NCBI GenBank assembly: GCA_025774205.1
Contig: JALGWK010000138.1
Location: 1 to 5,369, forward strand
Direction of reading: 5' to 3'
Length of the DNA: 5,369 nucleotides
From: a bacterium
GTDB lineage: Bacteria; Blakebacterota; Blakebacteria; Blakebacterales; Blakebacteraceae
The notes under the pieces are model-generated. The model was not told the DNA's origin. It worked only from the letters and a program-made list of their open reading frames with translations, and made no database searches. Positions 1-5,369 of the stretch are shown here, one piece after another; positions within the stretch are counted from its first letter, which is position 1; each line of letters starts with the position of its first letter. Both the position numbers and the translations under genes were made by a program.

Positions 1-22
1 CCCGCCGGCAGCAGCCGGCGGG
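1..22 (-). terminator. Probable intrinsic terminator hairpin of the redox operon (cut by window edge)
   Basis: Positions 1-9 and 14-22 form a perfect 9-bp GC-only inverted repeat around a 4-base loop (AGCA at 10-13). On the minus strand the hairpin starts 31 bases after the TAG stop (54-56) of the last operon gene, which is a typical place for a Rho-independent terminator. The T-run that should follow would lie to the left of base 1, outside the window, so termination itself cannot be confirmed. The hairpin could also serve a convergent gene beyond the edge. Confidence 0.6.
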
Positions 23-53
23 CCCTCTCGTCACACTGGAAATCCCGGTACGA

Positions 54-1634
54 CTACCCCAGGATCGCTTCGACCTCTTTGGCGTCCACCTCGGTGATGT
101 AATCAAGCCCGGTGACGTCGGCGGATTCCCGCGTCAGGCATGCCACATCATCACGCGTAATGACGTCGAGGTTGAACTTGCGCTCACCGGCCATGATCTG
201 CTGGACACCCTGAGCCAGTCGGCTGAAGTAGGTGTAGACACCCATCGCGCCGGTAGGCATCTCCTTGAAGCGCTCCGCACCCACCAGCTCCTTCAGCTCG
301 GGAGCCGTGATGAACACCTCTTCGGGAGTGGTCCCGAAGCGGCCCACGAAGACGGGCATTGCGTTGTCGGCCATGTGCTTGCCAAGGGTCTTTCCGACCA
401 TGGCAGCCGCCAGAGGTGAACGCGCCATCGCGATCAGTTTGGTGTACGGCGCACCCAGTGCCAGTCCCTTGAAGATCATGTCCTCGAAGGTGAATCCACC
501 AGCAAAGGCGAGATCGGGTACGTACTCACCCTTCTCGTCCAGGTGTTTGGCCATCTGGTAAGTCAGGCTGTGCAGTTCCACGATCGGCACACCCCACTCG
601 TTCATCATGCGCCAGGGGCTCATGCCGGTTCCACCTCCGGCACCGTCGACCGTGAGCAGGTCGATTCGTGCCTGGGAGGCCCACTTGACCGCTCTGGCCA
701 GGTCGGCGGGACGGTAGGCACCGGTCTTCAGGGTGACACGCTGAGCGCCGGCTGCCCTCAGTTCCTCGACCCGGGCCATGAAGTCTTCCTCGTTGACCAT
801 GCCGACCCGGCTGTGCCGCTCGAACTCGTGGAAGACACCGGACTTGAACGATTCGACAACCTTGGGATCGGTGGGGTTGGGGAGAACCACGTAACCACGC
901 TTGTAGAGCTCCTGCGCCTTCTCGAGGTTGGTGATCTTTACCTCGCCGCCGATGTTCTTGGCGCCCTGTCCCCACTTCAGCTCGGCTGTCTTGATACCGA
1001 GTTTCTCGATCGCGTATTCCTGAACGCCCAGTCGGGTGTCTTCAACATTCCCCTGCAGGATCACATCACCCTTACCGTCAATCTGCCACTCCTGGTAGGG
1101 CCTGATCCGGCTTTCCAGACCAGGTGAGTTGACAACCCGACCTTTCTTGATCTCCGACTGCATGTCCATCCCTACCACGTTCTCACCGATAGTGATAGGT
1201 ACGCCGTAGAGGGCGGATCCGATGGAGAGTTCGGTCCAGTTATTGGCAGCGACATTCGTCGATCCCATACCGGCGATGACGAACGGCAATCCGGCCGTGA
1301 GCTTGTTTTTGTCACCGATCTCCCGCTCGAGATTCACGTTCGGGAAAATGGCCTTGTCGCTGTCGGCTTCGATGCCATGCGCTCCGACGGCCGTACCCAT
1401 GATGGTGAGATGACCGTAATCGATCGGGTAATCTTTCTCGGATGCGGCAGTGATGATGCCGAAGGGCTGCGGGTAGATCATCTCCGCCCCTCGATATGCA
1501 GACTTGCCGATCTCACACATCCCGACACATCCGTCTATACATGTTGCGCACATGCCGGAGATGGTTGTGATTGCGTCTTCAGTGCGGTTCTTGGAAAGTG
1601 TTGCCGCACTGGCGTTGACCTTCGTGTACGACAT
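54..1634 (-). CDS. Glutamate synthase-family FMN-binding protein, stand-alone barrel subunit of the redox complex
   Basis: This 526-residue protein belongs to the FMN-binding glutamate synthase (GltB central domain) family, which has a TIM-barrel fold. Visible barrel motifs are PFVIAGMGS (117-125), ITIGENV (147-153, matching the INTGEGG region), KWGQGAKNIGG (220-230, matching IKxxQGAKPGxGG), TVDGAGGGTGMSP (328-340, the most diagnostic stretch) and an FAGG...LALGA phosphate-binding segment (377-395). It has no N-terminal glutaminase domain and no C-terminal beta-helix, so it is about a third of a normal GltB. The [3Fe-4S] cysteines that follow the barrel in GltB are absent; the only cysteine after residue 40 is C499. 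Instead there is an N-terminal C29-x2-C32-x3-C36-x3-C40 motif that probably binds an iron-sulfur cluster. The start is fixed by GAGGAGGAG, 5 bases upstream. It is the last operon gene, 37 bp after the cysteine-rich subunit, and is predicted to be cytoplasmic. Family membership is secure; substrate and reaction are unknown, and real glutamate synthesis is only one possibility. Confidence 0.93.
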   Translation of the reverse strand: MSYTKVNASAATLSKNRTEDAITTISGMCATCIDGCVGMCEIGKSAYRGAEMIYPQPFGIITAASEKDYPIDYGHLTIMGTAVGAHGIEADSDKAIFPNVNLEREIGDKNKLTAGLPFVIAGMGSTNVAANNWTELSIGSALYGVPITIGENVVGMDMQSEIKKGRVVNSPGLESRIRPYQEWQIDGKGDVILQGNVEDTRLGVQEYAIEKLGIKTAELKWGQGAKNIGGEVKITNLEKAQELYKRGYVVLPNPTDPKVVESFKSGVFHEFERHSRVGMVNEEDFMARVEELRAAGAQRVTLKTGAYRPADLARAVKWASQARIDLLTVDGAGGGTGMSPWRMMNEWGVPIVELHSLTYQMAKHLDEKGEYVPDLAFAGGFTFEDMIFKGLALGAPYTKLIAMARSPLAAAMVGKTLGKHMADNAMPVFVGRFGTTPEEVFITAPELKELVGAERFKEMPTGAMGVYTYFSRLAQGVQQIMAGERKFNLDVITRDDVACLTRESADVTGLDYITEVDAKEVEAILG

Positions 1635-1639
1635 GGTTA

Positions 1640-1648
1640 CTCCTCCTC
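1640..1648 (-). promoter_or_regulatory. Strong Shine-Dalgarno site of the glutamate synthase-like gene
   Basis: The minus strand reads GAGGAGGAG, then TAACC, then ATG (1634-1632). This near-perfect ribosome binding site sits in the 37-bp gap after the upstream gene and settles the start codon. It suggests independent, efficient translation of the catalytic candidate, unlike the ATGA-coupled genes before it. Confidence 0.8.
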
Positions 1649-1671
1649 GATTGCCCTCGAAATACCGGGCT

Positions 1672-2406
1672 CTATGCTTCAGTCTTTACTTCACTAATGC
1701 GCCCGGTAGCGGGCAGGTAATCCCCCTCAGGACGTATGCAGGTGCCGCAACCAGGCGGCATCCAGCACTGCTGATGGTCGTAAACTTCTACACAGGAGGG
1801 ACTCAGGTTCAGACAGCTGCTGCAGAGCGTGGTGTCGGCATCCGGTCCCATACAGCGTGACGAGCAGGCGGGGCAGATGAACATGCATCCGCCGCAATGC
1901 CTGCATAACGCTGAGGCTTCGTCGAACGGGGTTGTTATGCGTCGATCAGGACCACGACCGGCGAAGTCGATGGCCGTGGCCATCATCTGTTCCTTGCACA
2001 TCCTCACACACAGGCCGCAAAGCATGCAGTCCTCATGCTCGGGTTTGAATCGGGCGGTGATGACACCGTGAGCAGCGGCCAGATCCTGGATCGTCTTCGA
2101 ACCCGGGGTCGAACAGACAAGCAGTTCAAGTATCATCTTCCGGGTATCCATGACCCGCTTCGAATGGGTTCTGATCTCCAGCCCTTCCTCGCACCGGTAG
2201 GTGCACGATGAGACTACCTTGGTCCTGTCCTGGGGGCCGATCTCCACGATGCAGAGACGGCATGCTCCGTAACTGCTCAGGCCTTCATCGTAGCAGAGGG
2301 TCGGAATATCGATCCCCATGATACGGGCCGCCTCAAGGACATTCATGCCCTCATACACCTCCATCGGCAGACCGTTCATGGTGATGTTGATCACCTTCGC
2401 GCTCAT
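1672..2406 (-). CDS. Cysteine-rich NuoG/HoxU/HydA N-terminal-like iron-sulfur subunit without catalytic domain
   Basis: This 244-residue protein probably carries electrons between the NuoF-like subunit and a catalytic partner in the cytoplasm. Residues 1-80 form a plant-type [2Fe-2S] ferredoxin domain with ligands C38, C49, C52 and C68. Residues 85-97 (TRKMILELLV region) match the NuoG segment that normally leads into the His-Cys3 cluster, but that motif is lost; only C98 remains. Two [4Fe-4S] motifs follow: C127/C130/C133/C137 and C168/C171/C174/C178. The tail after 178 carries eight more cysteines (181, 185, 195, 198, 205, 214, 220, 223), giving 22 in total. No H-cluster, molybdopterin or other active-site domain follows. 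The reading frame extends 21 residues upstream, but the ATG at 2406 is preferred because it has a GGAGGT site 5 bases away and makes an ATGA overlap with the upstream gene. The fold is clear; the role is inferred. Confidence 0.92.
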   Translation of the reverse strand: MSAKVINITMNGLPMEVYEGMNVLEAARIMGIDIPTLCYDEGLSSYGACRLCIVEIGPQDRTKVVSSCTYRCEEGLEIRTHSKRVMDTRKMILELLVCSTPGSKTIQDLAAAHGVITARFKPEHEDCMLCGLCVRMCKEQMMATAIDFAGRGPDRRITTPFDEASALCRHCGGCMFICPACSSRCMGPDADTTLCSSCLNLSPSCVEVYDHQQCWMPPGCGTCIRPEGDYLPATGRISEVKTEA

Positions 2407-4280
2407 ACCCCACCTCCCGACGTAATGAGTACAGCTCCTCGCGTACAGACGTTTAAACACGATCCGCACTTGATGCAGTCCTCGGTGATTATCGTGTGCA
2501 GAGAATCCTTCTCACCCACGATGCATTCTGACGGACAGACCTTGCTGCAGGCGGCGCACCCGTCACAGAATTCCTCCAGGATCGTGTATTGGATAAGTTC
2601 TGTGCAGACACCGGCGGAACATCGATGCTCGTTGATGTGCGCCTCATACTCGTCACGGAAATGCCGGAGAGTGGAGAGCATCGGGTTAGCGGCGTTCTGA
2701 CCAAGACCGCACATGCTGGCGGTATTGACAGCATGTCCGAGTTCCTCCAGCAGCGCCAGGTGACCAGGTGTCCCCCGTCCCTCGCAGATGTCATCGAGCA
2801 GTTCCCGCATCCGCTGGGTGCCTTTACGGCATGAGTAGCACTTACCGCACGATTCCTCCTCGAGGAACTTCGTGAAGTAACGAGCCACATCCACCATACA
2901 GGTGTCCTCGTCCATCACGATCAGGCCGCCGGATCCCATGATGGTCCCTGCCTCCTGTAGAGCATGGAAATCGACCGGAAGATCGAGCATGCTTGTCGGC
3001 AGACAGCCACCGGCGGGTCCACCTGTCTGGACCGCCTTGAATTCCTTGCCGTTCGGGATCCCACCTCCGATATCGAAGACGATTTCCCTGATCGTCACTC
3101 CCATGGGAACCTCGACCAGACCGGTGTTGTTCACCTTTCCCACCAGGGAGAAAATCTTGGTTCCCGCACTGCCCTCGGTACCGAATCCGACGAACCACTC
3201 CGGCCCGTTGTTGATGATGTGGGGGACGTTCGCCCAGGTTTCGACGTTGTTGATCACCGTCGGTTTGTTCTGGAACCCTTTCTCGACCGGGAAGGGTGGG
3301 CGTTGTTTCGGTTCGCCCTTCAATCCTTCGAGAGACTTCAGCAACGCCGATTCCTCACCACAGACGAACGCGCCGGCCCCCCGGACTACCTTCAGGTCGA
3401 AATTGAGGCCGCTGCCCATGATGTCCTCACCCAGCAGTCCGGCCGTCCGGGCATCTTCGATCGCAAGCGTGATCCGTTCGACCGCCAGTGGGTACTCATG
3501 GCGGACGTAGATGAATCCCTGGGAAGCTCCGATGGCGAATGCGCCGATGCACATCCCCTCAATGACCCGATGCGGGTTTCCTTCCAGAATGCTCCGGTCC
3601 ATGTAGGCCCCCGGATCGCCTTCGTCGGCATTGCACACCAGATATTTCGGCTCACTCGGCTGTTTCTGGCAGATCTCCCATTTCTTTCCGGTCGGGAATC
3701 CGGCGCCACCGCGTCCGGCGAGCCCGGAGTCGATAACACAGGTGATGACCTCATCCGGGTTCATCTCGTCCAGAACATGCGCCAGACCCTTGTACCCGCC
3801 GATCGAGATGTAATCCTCAATATCGGTCGGGTTCAGGTGTCCGTTCTCCGCCAGGATAATTCGCTTCTGGTGCTTGTAGAATGGAACGTCTGCTTCCCTG
3901 GCGATGGCTTCATCGGTCTGGGGATCGTGATAGAGGAGTTTCTCCACCACTTCATTGTTCAGCAGGGTTTTCTCTACGATCTCCCTGGCGTCCCGCGCGT
4001 GGACCTGGGGGTAGAAGTAACCGGACGGGGTCATGGTGACCAGCGGGCCCATTTCACAGAACCCATGACAACCCGTGGGCTTCACTTCGATCTTTTCCTC
4101 CAGCCCCATCTCGGAGATCACCTCAACGAATGCATCCACCACACTTTCAGCACCGCCAACCACGCACCCTGTACCCGTGCAGATGCTGATACACAGGTGA
4201 TCTTCGCTTCTTCGCTCCACGAGAACACCGTGGAGGTCCTCCAGTTCCCCGGAGGAGCGGATTGGGTTATCCAGACTCAT
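2403..4280 (-). CDS. NuoF/HydB-type NADH-binding flavin and iron-sulfur subunit (Bfu-family BfuB candidate)
   Basis: This 625-residue cytoplasmic protein exchanges electrons with NAD(P)H through FMN. Domains in order: an N-terminal thioredoxin-like [2Fe-2S] domain (about 25-105; C34, C39, C71, C75); the NuoF core with the flavin/NADH glycine loop GRGGAGFPTG (189-198), CNADEGDPGAYMDR (216-229) and GAGAFVCGEES (301-311); a [4Fe-4S] site ESCGKCYSC (C478, C481, C484) completed by C524; then a C-terminal two-cluster ferredoxin domain (C572/C575/C578/C582 and C602/C605/C608/C612). C460, H548 or H552, C554 and C559 could form the zinc site described in HydB. Complex I NuoF lacks both terminal extensions, and the length matches HydB or HndC of trimeric bifurcating hydrogenases. 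The start has GGAGGAG 7 bases upstream and overlaps the previous gene by ATGA. Family is certain; bifurcation, and NADH versus NADPH, are inferred. No defects are seen. Confidence 0.96.
   Translation of the reverse strand: MSLDNPIRSSGELEDLHGVLVERRSEDHLCISICTGTGCVVGGAESVVDAFVEVISEMGLEEKIEVKPTGCHGFCEMGPLVTMTPSGYFYPQVHARDAREIVEKTLLNNEVVEKLLYHDPQTDEAIAREADVPFYKHQKRIILAENGHLNPTDIEDYISIGGYKGLAHVLDEMNPDEVITCVIDSGLAGRGGAGFPTGKKWEICQKQPSEPKYLVCNADEGDPGAYMDRSILEGNPHRVIEGMCIGAFAIGASQGFIYVRHEYPLAVERITLAIEDARTAGLLGEDIMGSGLNFDLKVVRGAGAFVCGEESALLKSLEGLKGEPKQRPPFPVEKGFQNKPTVINNVETWANVPHIINNGPEWFVGFGTEGSAGTKIFSLVGKVNNTGLVEVPMGVTIREIVFDIGGGIPNGKEFKAVQTGGPAGGCLPTSMLDLPVDFHALQEAGTIMGSGGLIVMDEDTCMVDVARYFTKFLEEESCGKCYSCRKGTQRMRELLDDICEGRGTPGHLALLEELGHAVNTASMCGLGQNAANPMLSTLRHFRDEYEAHINEHRCSAGVCTELIQYTILEEFCDGCAACSKVCPSECIVGEKDSLHTIITEDCIKCGSCLNVCTRGAVLITSGGGV
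2412..2418 (-). promoter_or_regulatory. Shine-Dalgarno site that decides the start of the cysteine-rich subunit
   Basis: The minus strand reads GGGAGGT, then GGGGT, then ATG at 2406. It lies inside the last codons of the NuoF-like gene, whose TGA overlaps this ATG (ATGA, 2406-2403). This favours the 244-residue product over the 265-residue reading that starts at 2469, which would overlap the upstream gene by 67 bp and add a non-homologous basic leader. Confidence 0.75.
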
Positions 4281-4816
4281 TCCGTATCTCCTCCCGACGA
4301 CCTGGTCGCTTTTTTGATCATACTGCTGACCCTCGTCTGCTTGACCTGCCCCTTGAACTCACCATCCACGATTACAACCGGTCCCAGCGCGCAGGCACCG
4401 ATGCAGTTGACCGTTTCGAGGCCACACTCCATATCGGGTGTAGTGTTGCAGATCGTTGTATCAAGATTGAGCTGCCGCTCGAATTCGCGGAAGACCTGCA
4501 CAGCTCCGCGCACGTGACAGGCGGTTCCGGTGCAGACCGTGAACTGGTGCTTCGGGGGTGGTGTGAGTTTGAAATGCTTGTAGAACGTCACTATCCCGTA
4601 GATCTCGTTGATCGGGAACTCCAGCTGTTCCGAGATATGCCTCAGGGCGGGTATCGGCAGGTACCCGAGCGCGTCCTGGATATCGAGCAGAATCGCGATC
4701 AGTTCCGTGGAGTCTGAGTGATGCTGCTCCAGGATCCGATCTACTTCGTTCATATCCAGAGGTGGAGGAGTGATCTCTTCGACAGTGGAAGCAGACGAGG
4801 CATCAGATGCTGCCAT
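4277..4816 (-). CDS. NuoE/HydC-type thioredoxin-like [2Fe-2S] subunit (BfuC candidate)
   Basis: This 179-residue protein is the small electron-carrying partner of the NuoF-like subunit, as in complex I NuoE, HydC and HndA. A helical N-terminal part (about 22-85, with LLDIQDALGYLP at 43-54 and EIYGIVTFYKHF at 71-82) leads into a thioredoxin-like domain. The [2Fe-2S] ligands are C95 and C100 (CTGTAC) and C138 and C142 (CIGAC). C123 and C131 are additional cysteines outside the canonical four. The first 20 residues are a low-complexity Ala/Ser/Thr/Pro leader, with no signal peptide. The ATG at 4816 is chosen because AAGGA lies 8 bases upstream; the internal Met22 has no comparable site. It is the first operon gene and its TGA overlaps the next ATG (ATGA, 4280-4277), implying coupled translation and fixed stoichiometry. 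Length is ordinary for the family. Confidence 0.95.
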   Translation of the reverse strand: MAASDASSASTVEEITPPPLDMNEVDRILEQHHSDSTELIAILLDIQDALGYLPIPALRHISEQLEFPINEIYGIVTFYKHFKLTPPPKHQFTVCTGTACHVRGAVQVFREFERQLNLDTTICNTTPDMECGLETVNCIGACALGPVVIVDGEFKGQVKQTRVSSMIKKATRSSGGDTE

Positions 4817-4850
4817 GTTTTGCGTCCTTGTGCGGCATTATTCTTGAGGT

Positions 4851-4884
4851 AAAACAGTAAGGATGCCCACGTAGGAAGGCATCC
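4851..4884 (-). promoter_or_regulatory. Leader hairpin with T-rich tail: possible attenuator or operator
   Basis: On the minus strand GGATGCC (4884-4878) pairs perfectly with GGCATCC (4867-4861) across a 10-base loop, and TTACTGTTTT follows. It lies between the candidate promoter and the first operon gene, and no upstream minus-strand gene in view needs a terminator. It may be a weak intrinsic terminator acting as an attenuator, or a 24-bp protein-binding inverted repeat. The T-tract is interrupted, so the call is tentative. Confidence 0.35.
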
Positions 4885-4902
4885 CCTGTCAGTCGCGGTA
4901 GA

Positions 4903-4931
4903 AGAATCGGGACTGGAAATGGGTATGTCAA
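4903..4931 (-). promoter_or_regulatory. Candidate sigma-70-type promoter of the redox operon
   Basis: The minus strand has a perfect TTGACA at 4931-4926, a 17-base spacer, and GATTCT at 4908-4903 (3 of 6 matches to TATAAT). Transcription would begin near 4896, giving a leader of about 80 bases before the ATG at 4816. The position is right and the -35 box is perfect; the -10 box is weak, so an activator may be needed or the match may be chance. No clear Rex- or FNR-like palindrome was seen nearby. Confidence 0.4.
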
Positions 4932-5002
4932 CCATTTCGGGCCTGAATGTCTGAAATTGGTGGCAAGCCAGGGAATGCAGAAGTCCCCATGGGACGATCG
5001 AG

Positions 5003-5031
5003 TTGTTCTATGTCGGCAACCACGTTACCAT
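5003..5031 (+). promoter_or_regulatory. Weak candidate promoter for the GAF-domain gene
   Basis: TTGTTC (5003-5008) and TACCAT (5026-5031) are separated by 17 bases and run into an AT-rich stretch (5031-5040) that is unusual for this GC-rich window. The matches are 3 of 6 and 4 of 6 to consensus, so this is only a suggestion. If correct, it places transcription after the in-frame ATG at 4975 and supports a later start codon. Confidence 0.2.
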
Positions 5032-5082
5032 AAAATATTACCTTCAGGTATCCATGCGGGGGTGTCGATCCCTGATATCCGA

Positions 5083-5087
5083 AAGGA
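5083..5087 (+). promoter_or_regulatory. Shine-Dalgarno site supporting the TTG start of the GAF gene
   Basis: AAGGA at 5083-5087 is followed by a 10-base spacer and TTG at 5098. The same AAGGACGC core precedes the first gene of the divergent operon at 8 bases. The alternative GTG at 5062 and ATG at 4975 lack a well-placed site. The spacer is at the long end, so confidence is limited. Confidence 0.4.
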
Positions 5088-5097
5088 CGCAGGCAGC

Positions 5098-5369
5098 TTG
5101 CCCGAGGACGAACAGAAACGGTCATACGAAGAGCTTCAACGCGAGGTCGCCCGATATCGGGCGGTCTACGAAGTCATGCGGGCGCTTGGCGGGACTCTTG
5201 ACCTTGATGAACTGCTCGACCTGATCATCACCAGGATCACCGAAGTGATGGAAGCCGACCGTTCCAGTCTCTTCCTCATCGACTGGGAGTCGGAGGAACT
5301 GTGGTCGAAGGTCGCCCAGGGCGTCCGGTTCATGGAAATCCGTTTTCCGATGGACCTCGGCCTGGCGGG
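5098..5369 (+). CDS. Coiled-coil plus GAF-domain sensor/signalling protein, N-terminal part only
   Basis: The frame stays open to the window end, giving 90 residues and a partial codon. About residues 8-30 (EELQREVARYRAVYEVMRAL) are a charged amphipathic helix typical of the signalling coiled coil before GAF domains. A GAF domain begins near residue 33 (LDLDELLDLIITRITEVMEA), followed by the strands DRSSLFLID and LWSKVAQG. GAF domains bind small ligands or relay signals to output modules such as histidine kinases, nucleotide cyclases, HD-GYP phosphodiesterases or PP2C phosphatases; the output module is outside the window. The start is uncertain. TTG at 5098 is preferred because AAGGA ends 10 bases upstream and the protein-like sequence begins there. 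GTG at 5062 and ATG at 4975 are in-frame alternatives, the latter adding an unconvincing leader. It is transcribed away from the redox operon. Confidence 0.85.
   Translation, partial: MPEDEQKRSYEELQREVARYRAVYEVMRALGGTLDLDELLDLIITRITEVMEADRSSLFLIDWESEELWSKVAQGVRFMEIRFPMDLGLA
5148..5163. repeat. Perfect 16-bp palindrome inside the GAF gene
   Basis: CGCCCGATATCGGGCG reads identically on both strands and lies about 50 bases into the GAF coding region. It may be an operator bound within the gene or simply a product of the codons for Ala-Arg-Tyr-Arg-Ala. No second copy was noticed in the window. Confidence 0.5.

Larger units (their letters stand above)
4817..5097. other. Divergent intergenic region
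   Basis: This 281-bp region lies between the minus-strand redox operon and the plus-strand GAF gene. It holds the operon's candidate promoter and leader hairpin, a short perfect inverted repeat TGGC-AA-GCCA (4961-4970), an AT-rich island (5027-5040) and the inverted repeat TACCT-TC-AGGTA (5039-5050). Short open frames cross it on both strands but have no protein-like composition or credible ribosome site. Shared control of the two divergent units is possible but not shown. Confidence 0.7.

Noticed and set aside
543-1127. A 194-codon plus-strand open frame opposite the glutamate synthase-like gene
   Set aside because: No ribosome site or domain is recognisable, and the opposite strand carries a clear conserved protein; it is treated as a shadow frame.
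54-1634. A complete glutamate synthase large subunit
   Set aside because: The glutaminase domain, the C-terminal beta-helix domain and the [3Fe-4S] cysteines are all missing; only the FMN-barrel family assignment is supported.
1672-2406. A truncated [FeFe]-hydrogenase HydA
   Set aside because: The H-cluster domain is absent, the stop codon is followed directly by a well-formed new gene with a strong ribosome site, and the cysteine-rich tail is not a broken hydrogenase sequence. It looks like a complete short subunit.
2964-4517. A 517-codon open frame on the plus strand, antisense to the NuoF-like gene
   Set aside because: It lies opposite a gene with complete family motifs and has no recognisable domain of its own. 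Long antisense frames are common opposite GC-rich genes with strong codon bias.
2403-4816. Reading the NuoE/NuoF pair as part of respiratory complex I
   Set aside because: No other nuo genes are present, and the NuoF-like protein has extra N- and C-terminal iron-sulfur domains typical of HydB/HndC-type soluble complexes.
4928-5125. A 65-codon minus-strand open frame upstream of the operon
   Set aside because: Its composition is not protein-like, it has no recognisable domain, and it overlaps the candidate promoter and the start of the GAF gene.
1-5369. CRISPR arrays, tRNA or rRNA genes, insertion sequences
   Set aside because: No regularly spaced direct repeats, no RNA-gene signatures and no transposase or terminal inverted repeats were seen on either strand.

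Overview
The window is bacterial DNA of moderately high GC with strong purine-rich Shine-Dalgarno sites and the standard genetic code. Its content points to anaerobic flavin and iron-sulfur redox metabolism. The phylum cannot be fixed from the sequence alone; an uncultivated anaerobe is plausible.

Layout. Positions 4816 down to 54 hold one tightly packed minus-strand operon of four genes. In transcription order they are: a NuoE/HydC-type [2Fe-2S] subunit (4277-4816); a NuoF/HydB-type flavin and iron-sulfur subunit with an N-terminal [2Fe-2S] domain and a C-terminal two-cluster ferredoxin domain (2403-4280); a small, extremely cysteine-rich subunit resembling the N-terminal electron-wire part of NuoG, HoxU or HydA but with no catalytic domain (1672-2406); and a stand-alone FMN-barrel protein of the glutamate synthase family with an N-terminal four-cysteine motif (54-1634). 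The first three genes are joined by two 4-bp ATGA stop/start overlaps. The fourth follows after 37 bp with a very strong ribosome binding site. A perfect 9-bp stem hairpin lies at the window edge, 31 bp past the last stop, and probably ends the operon. A candidate promoter with a perfect TTGACA box and a leader hairpin lie upstream of the first gene.

Divergent from the operon, at the right edge, begins a plus-strand gene for a coiled-coil plus GAF-domain sensor protein that is cut by the window end.

How the genes may work together. The NuoE/NuoF pair has the architecture of HydC/HydB of trimeric bifurcating [FeFe]-hydrogenases (the group proposed as the Bfu family), not of respiratory complex I, and no other complex I gene is present. 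The hydrogenase catalytic module is missing. In its place the operon carries a glutamate-synthase-like FMN protein. The best reading is an NAD(H)-linked, possibly ferredoxin-linked and electron-bifurcating complex whose third redox reaction takes place on the glutamate-synthase-like subunit. The substrate is unknown: the protein has no glutaminase domain, and the usual C-terminal [3Fe-4S] cysteines are absent. This is the item most worth following up.
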